This document shows, one piece after another, positions 15,920 through 18,009 of a stretch of DNA of 18,009 nucleotides; position 1 is the stretch's first letter, and every line of letters begins with the position of its first letter. The DNA comes from CALMJB01 sp963977945 (GTDB lineage: Bacteria; Actinomycetota; Actinomycetes; Nanopelagicales; Nanopelagicaceae), in the NCBI GenBank assembly GCA_963977945.1, contig CAXBQO010000013.1, positions 1 to 18,009 of the forward strand. Reading direction: 5' to 3'. The position numbers and the translations under genes were made by a program. The notes beneath the pieces were generated by a model, which did no database searches, was not told where the DNA came from, and saw only the letters and a list, made by a program, of their open reading frames with translations.

Positions 15920-17271
15920 AGAAATTCAAAAAAACTGTAAGGGAAGTTGAAAACTCTAGATTAATTGCAATCAGAGCTTTAATTCAGATTTCTGAGTCTA
16001 AATCGTACGCCAATCTATTCTTACCGACCTTTCTTAGCGAAAACCAGGTTAGATCAGAAGATCGAGCGTTCATCACTGAAATTGTTTATGGCTCGCTTCG
16101 ACTTCAGGGTTGGTATGACTACTTAATCTCAAAATTAGCTGACCGAGATATAAAGAAGATAGATGGCCGAACACTTATTTGTCTGCGGGTTGGCGCGCAT
16201 CAAATTTTGAGTATGAAGGTAGAAAATTATGCGGCGGTAAATGAAACCGTGTCGGCAGCTAAAGAAATACTTGGGCAAGCACGCGCCTCATTTGTAAATG
16301 CTTTACTTAGAAAATTGACGCAAATAGATTTGAAAGAAATCGAAACCGAATTAGAAAAGATGAATGTAGTTTCACATTTAGCGATTAAATATAGCCATCC
16401 AGAATGGATTGTGAGTTCGTATTTCGATGTTTTAAAAGATACAAACGATGTAATTAAATTACTAAATGAAAATAACATCTCTGCCAAACCAGATTATGTT
16501 TGCCTGCCCACTAAAGCGAAGCTAGAAGAGGTGCAGAAGGATTACAAGATACAAAAGATAGTTGGATTAGAAAATGGATTTACCTGCGATGAAATTCCAA
16601 CGGAAGTTACATTTGTAAAAGAGCGAAAGGTCACGGTACAAGATCGAGCTTCACAGAAAATAGTTGAATTGATTCTCAATGATTACAAACCAGCTTTGAA
16701 TTGGCTGGATATGTGTGCTGGTCCGGGTGGTAAGGCTGCCTATCTTTATCATTCGATATTAAATCTCGAATCTAATCCATCATTTCTGGCAACCGAAGTT
16801 AGCGCACATCGAGTTGATTTGGTTTCCCAAGTTATTCCAGCAAATTTGGTGAGACAGCAAGACGGTCGTGAGATAGGCGATCGGTCGCCATCAACTTTTG
16901 ATCGAATAATTTTGGATGCTCCGTGTACTGGTTTAGGAGCGTTACGCAGAAGGCCAGATGCTAGATGGACTAAAAGCGTTAATAATCTCAAAGATTTGAT
17001 TCTGCTACAGCGACAGCTTTTAGCGTCAGCTGCGAAAGCGGTAAAGGAGAGCGGTTTTATTTATTACATAACTTGTTCTCCGCACAAAGCTGAGACCGAT
17101 TTGATGATTTCCGAATTCCTATTTGATCATACAAATTTCAAACTCGACCAGATTGGAAAGACAGAACCAACTCATTTGAAAAGCGATTTGCAATCGAAAT
17201 ACTTTAGAACTTGGACACACCTTGGCCAAGGAGATTCCATGTTTATGGCTAAATTAACCAGAGTTTCATAA
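15916..17271 (+). CDS. rsmB: 16S rRNA (cytosine-967-C5)-methyltransferase, RsmB/Sun/Fmu family
   Basis: RsmB methylates C5 of a 16S rRNA cytosine (C967 in E. coli) using SAM. The 451-residue protein has an N-terminal NusB-like RNA-binding domain (about 13-145: RAFITEIVYGSLR, YAAVNETV, FVNALLRK) and a C-terminal SAM-dependent RNA m5C methyltransferase domain (about 235-451). Motifs present are WLDMCAGPGGKAAY (263-276) for SAM, ILDAPCTGLGALRRRPDARW (332-351) with Cys337, and YITCSPHKAE (384-393) with Cys387; the two-cysteine arrangement is that of the RsmB/Nop2 enzymes. The start is a TTG whose last two bases lie in the fmt stop (TTGA, four-base overlap), so translation is probably coupled. fmt-rsmB adjacency is conserved in many bacteria and supports the 16S assignment. 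Confidence 0.94.
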   Translation: MKKFKKTVREVENSRLIAIRALIQISESKSYANLFLPTFLSENQVRSEDRAFITEIVYGSLRLQGWYDYLISKLADRDIKKIDGRTLICLRVGAHQILSMKVENYAAVNETVSAAKEILGQARASFVNALLRKLTQIDLKEIETELEKMNVVSHLAIKYSHPEWIVSSYFDVLKDTNDVIKLLNENNISAKPDYVCLPTKAKLEEVQKDYKIQKIVGLENGFTCDEIPTEVTFVKERKVTVQDRASQKIVELILNDYKPALNWLDMCAGPGGKAAYLYHSILNLESNPSFLATEVSAHRVDLVSQVIPANLVRQQDGREIGDRSPSTFDRIILDAPCTGLGALRRRPDARWTKSVNNLKDLILLQRQLLASAAKAVKESGFIYYITCSPHKAETDLMISEFLFDHTNFKLDQIGKTEPTHLKSDLQSKYFRTWTHLGQGDSMFMAKLTRVS

Positions 17272-17286
17272 GTTAACTTCTAGGAT
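17271..17286 (+). promoter_or_regulatory. putative promoter for a leaderless rpe transcript
   Basis: AGTTAAC (17271-17277) begins on the last base of the rsmB stop, then three bases, TAGGAT (17281-17286), and six bases to the rpe GTG. Spacing and the seven-base upstream box are identical to those before def. A second TTAAC lies 19 bases further up (17254-17258), inside rsmB. AGGA within TAGGAT could alternatively act as a weak ribosome site. No -35 hexamer was found at the standard distance. Confidence 0.5.
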
Positions 17287-17292
17287 AAGAAC

Positions 17293-17961
17293 GTGGCCAA
17301 AACAACTGAAATCTATTTAAATCCAAGTGTTTTAAATACCAATTGGGATGATCTGCCAAACATAATTTCCGGCATCAAAGCTGACTGCGATTACATTCAT
17401 TTAGATGTTATGGACAATAAATTTGTTCCAAATCAAACTTTTTCTTTTGATCGGGCTAAGGAAATTATTGCCAACTCGGTAATGCCAATAGATGCACATT
17501 TGATGATTTCTGACCCAGACTTAATGGCCCCTAAATATGCTGCCGCTGGTGCCGCCTCGGTTACGGTGCATATTGAAGCGGTTAAAAATTTATCTAAAAC
17601 TATAAATGAAATCAGAATTAATGGAGCCAAAGTTGGAGTTGCATTAAAGCCTAAAACTCAACTTGCAGATGTGCTTCCGTATTTACCGGATTTAGATTTA
17701 CTTTTAATCATGACAGTTGAACCTGGATTTGGCGGGCAAAAGTTTATGATGGACCAAGTTTCTAAAATTTCAGAGGCTAAGAGAGAAATAGATCGTCTCA
17801 ATTTGAAAATATTGTTACAGGTAGATGGTGGCGTTTCCAAAGAAACAATTCAAATTGCTAGAAATGCTGGAGCAAATTGTTTTGTTGCCGGAAATGCCGT
17901 TTTTAAAAGTGAAAATCCAAATCAGATGTTGCAGGAGTTAAGAAAACTAGCGATTAATTAG
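17293..17961 (+). CDS. rpe: ribulose-phosphate 3-epimerase
   Basis: Rpe interconverts ribulose 5-phosphate and xylulose 5-phosphate in the pentose phosphate pathway; it is a cytosolic metal-dependent TIM-barrel enzyme. The 222-residue protein is of normal length. It shows NPSVL (10-14; usually SPSIL), IHLDVMDNKFVPN (35-47) with metal and catalytic residues His36 and Asp38, DAHLMISDPD (67-76) with His69, VEPGFGGQKF (142-151), and VDGGV (177-181) with the second catalytic Asp178, followed by AGANCFVAGNAVF (192-204) for phosphate binding. The usual Gly after DVMD is Asn42 here. The start is GTG at 17293, 21 bases after rsmB, supported by the promoter-like element immediately upstream. fmt-rsmB-rpe is also the Mycobacterium order. 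Confidence 0.95.
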   Translation: MAKTTEIYLNPSVLNTNWDDLPNIISGIKADCDYIHLDVMDNKFVPNQTFSFDRAKEIIANSVMPIDAHLMISDPDLMAPKYAAAGAASVTVHIEAVKNLSKTINEIRINGAKVGVALKPKTQLADVLPYLPDLDLLLIMTVEPGFGGQKFMMDQVSKISEAKREIDRLNLKILLQVDGGVSKETIQIARNAGANCFVAGNAVFKSENPNQMLQELRKLAIN

Positions 17962-18008
17962 CGAAGTCGCCGATTCCCATTAAATACAAAACCGTATCTA
18001 AATGTGGG
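17958..18008 (-). other. possible 3' tail of a convergent gene, cut by the window edge
   Basis: On the minus strand a reading frame is open from the window edge for 16 codons (PTFRYGFVFNGNRRLR) and ends at a TAA overlapping the rpe stop. The basic, aromatic ending could be the C-terminus of a gene converging on rpe. It is far too short to identify or to separate from chance. On the plus strand the same 48 bases hold only an ATG at 18002-18004 that might open a next gene. No hairpin terminator was seen after rpe. Confidence 0.15.
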
Positions 18009-18009
18009 G

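Overview
The window is an almost gap-free train of protein genes, all on the + strand, from an actinobacterium with an unusually AT-rich, compact genome (about 40% G+C by eye). The order mihF, gmk, rpoZ, coaBC, metK, priA ... def/fmt, rsmB, rpe is the conserved actinobacterial core neighbourhood known from Mycobacterium and Streptomyces. The actinobacterial-type integration host factor, the omega subunit sequence and the helicase-dead PriA are lineage markers. Very short spacers, ATGA stop/start overlaps, AT-rich codons and TTG/GTG starts suggest a streamlined planktonic lineage such as the freshwater acI group (Nanopelagicales). That assignment is inference from style and synteny, not from a search.

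Region 1 (1-8834) is the de novo UMP pathway: the 3' part of pyrB, then pyrC, carA, carB, pyrK, pyrD and pyrF. Together they take glutamine, bicarbonate and aspartate to dihydroorotate and orotate, and decarboxylate OMP to UMP. pyrE, the orotate phosphoribosyltransferase, is not in the window. The order B-C-AA-AB-K-D-F matches the Bacillus pyr operon, and the K-D-F part uses the NAD-linked (class 1B) dihydroorotate dehydrogenase and the Bacillus/E. coli-type PyrF, not the class 2 PyrD and longer PyrF usual in actinobacteria.

Region 2 (8837-9993) is the most unusual part. One uninterrupted reading frame encodes a complete actinobacterial integration host factor fused to a complete guanylate kinase, followed by rpoZ with a 4-bp overlap.

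Region 3 (10009-17961) holds coaBC (coenzyme A synthesis), metK (S-adenosylmethionine), priA (degenerate primosomal protein), def and fmt (N-formylation and deformylation of nascent proteins), rsmB (16S rRNA m5C methyltransferase) and rpe (pentose phosphate pathway). Three of the few spacers here, before metK, def and rpe, share the layout AGYTAAC-N3-TARRRT-N5/6-start. This looks like a promoter giving leaderless or nearly leaderless transcripts.

About 137 bases of the 18,009 lie outside genes. No RNA genes, mobile elements, CRISPR arrays, long repeats, riboswitches or convincing hairpin terminators were seen. Only the last 48 bases, after rpe, are not assigned to a gene with confidence.
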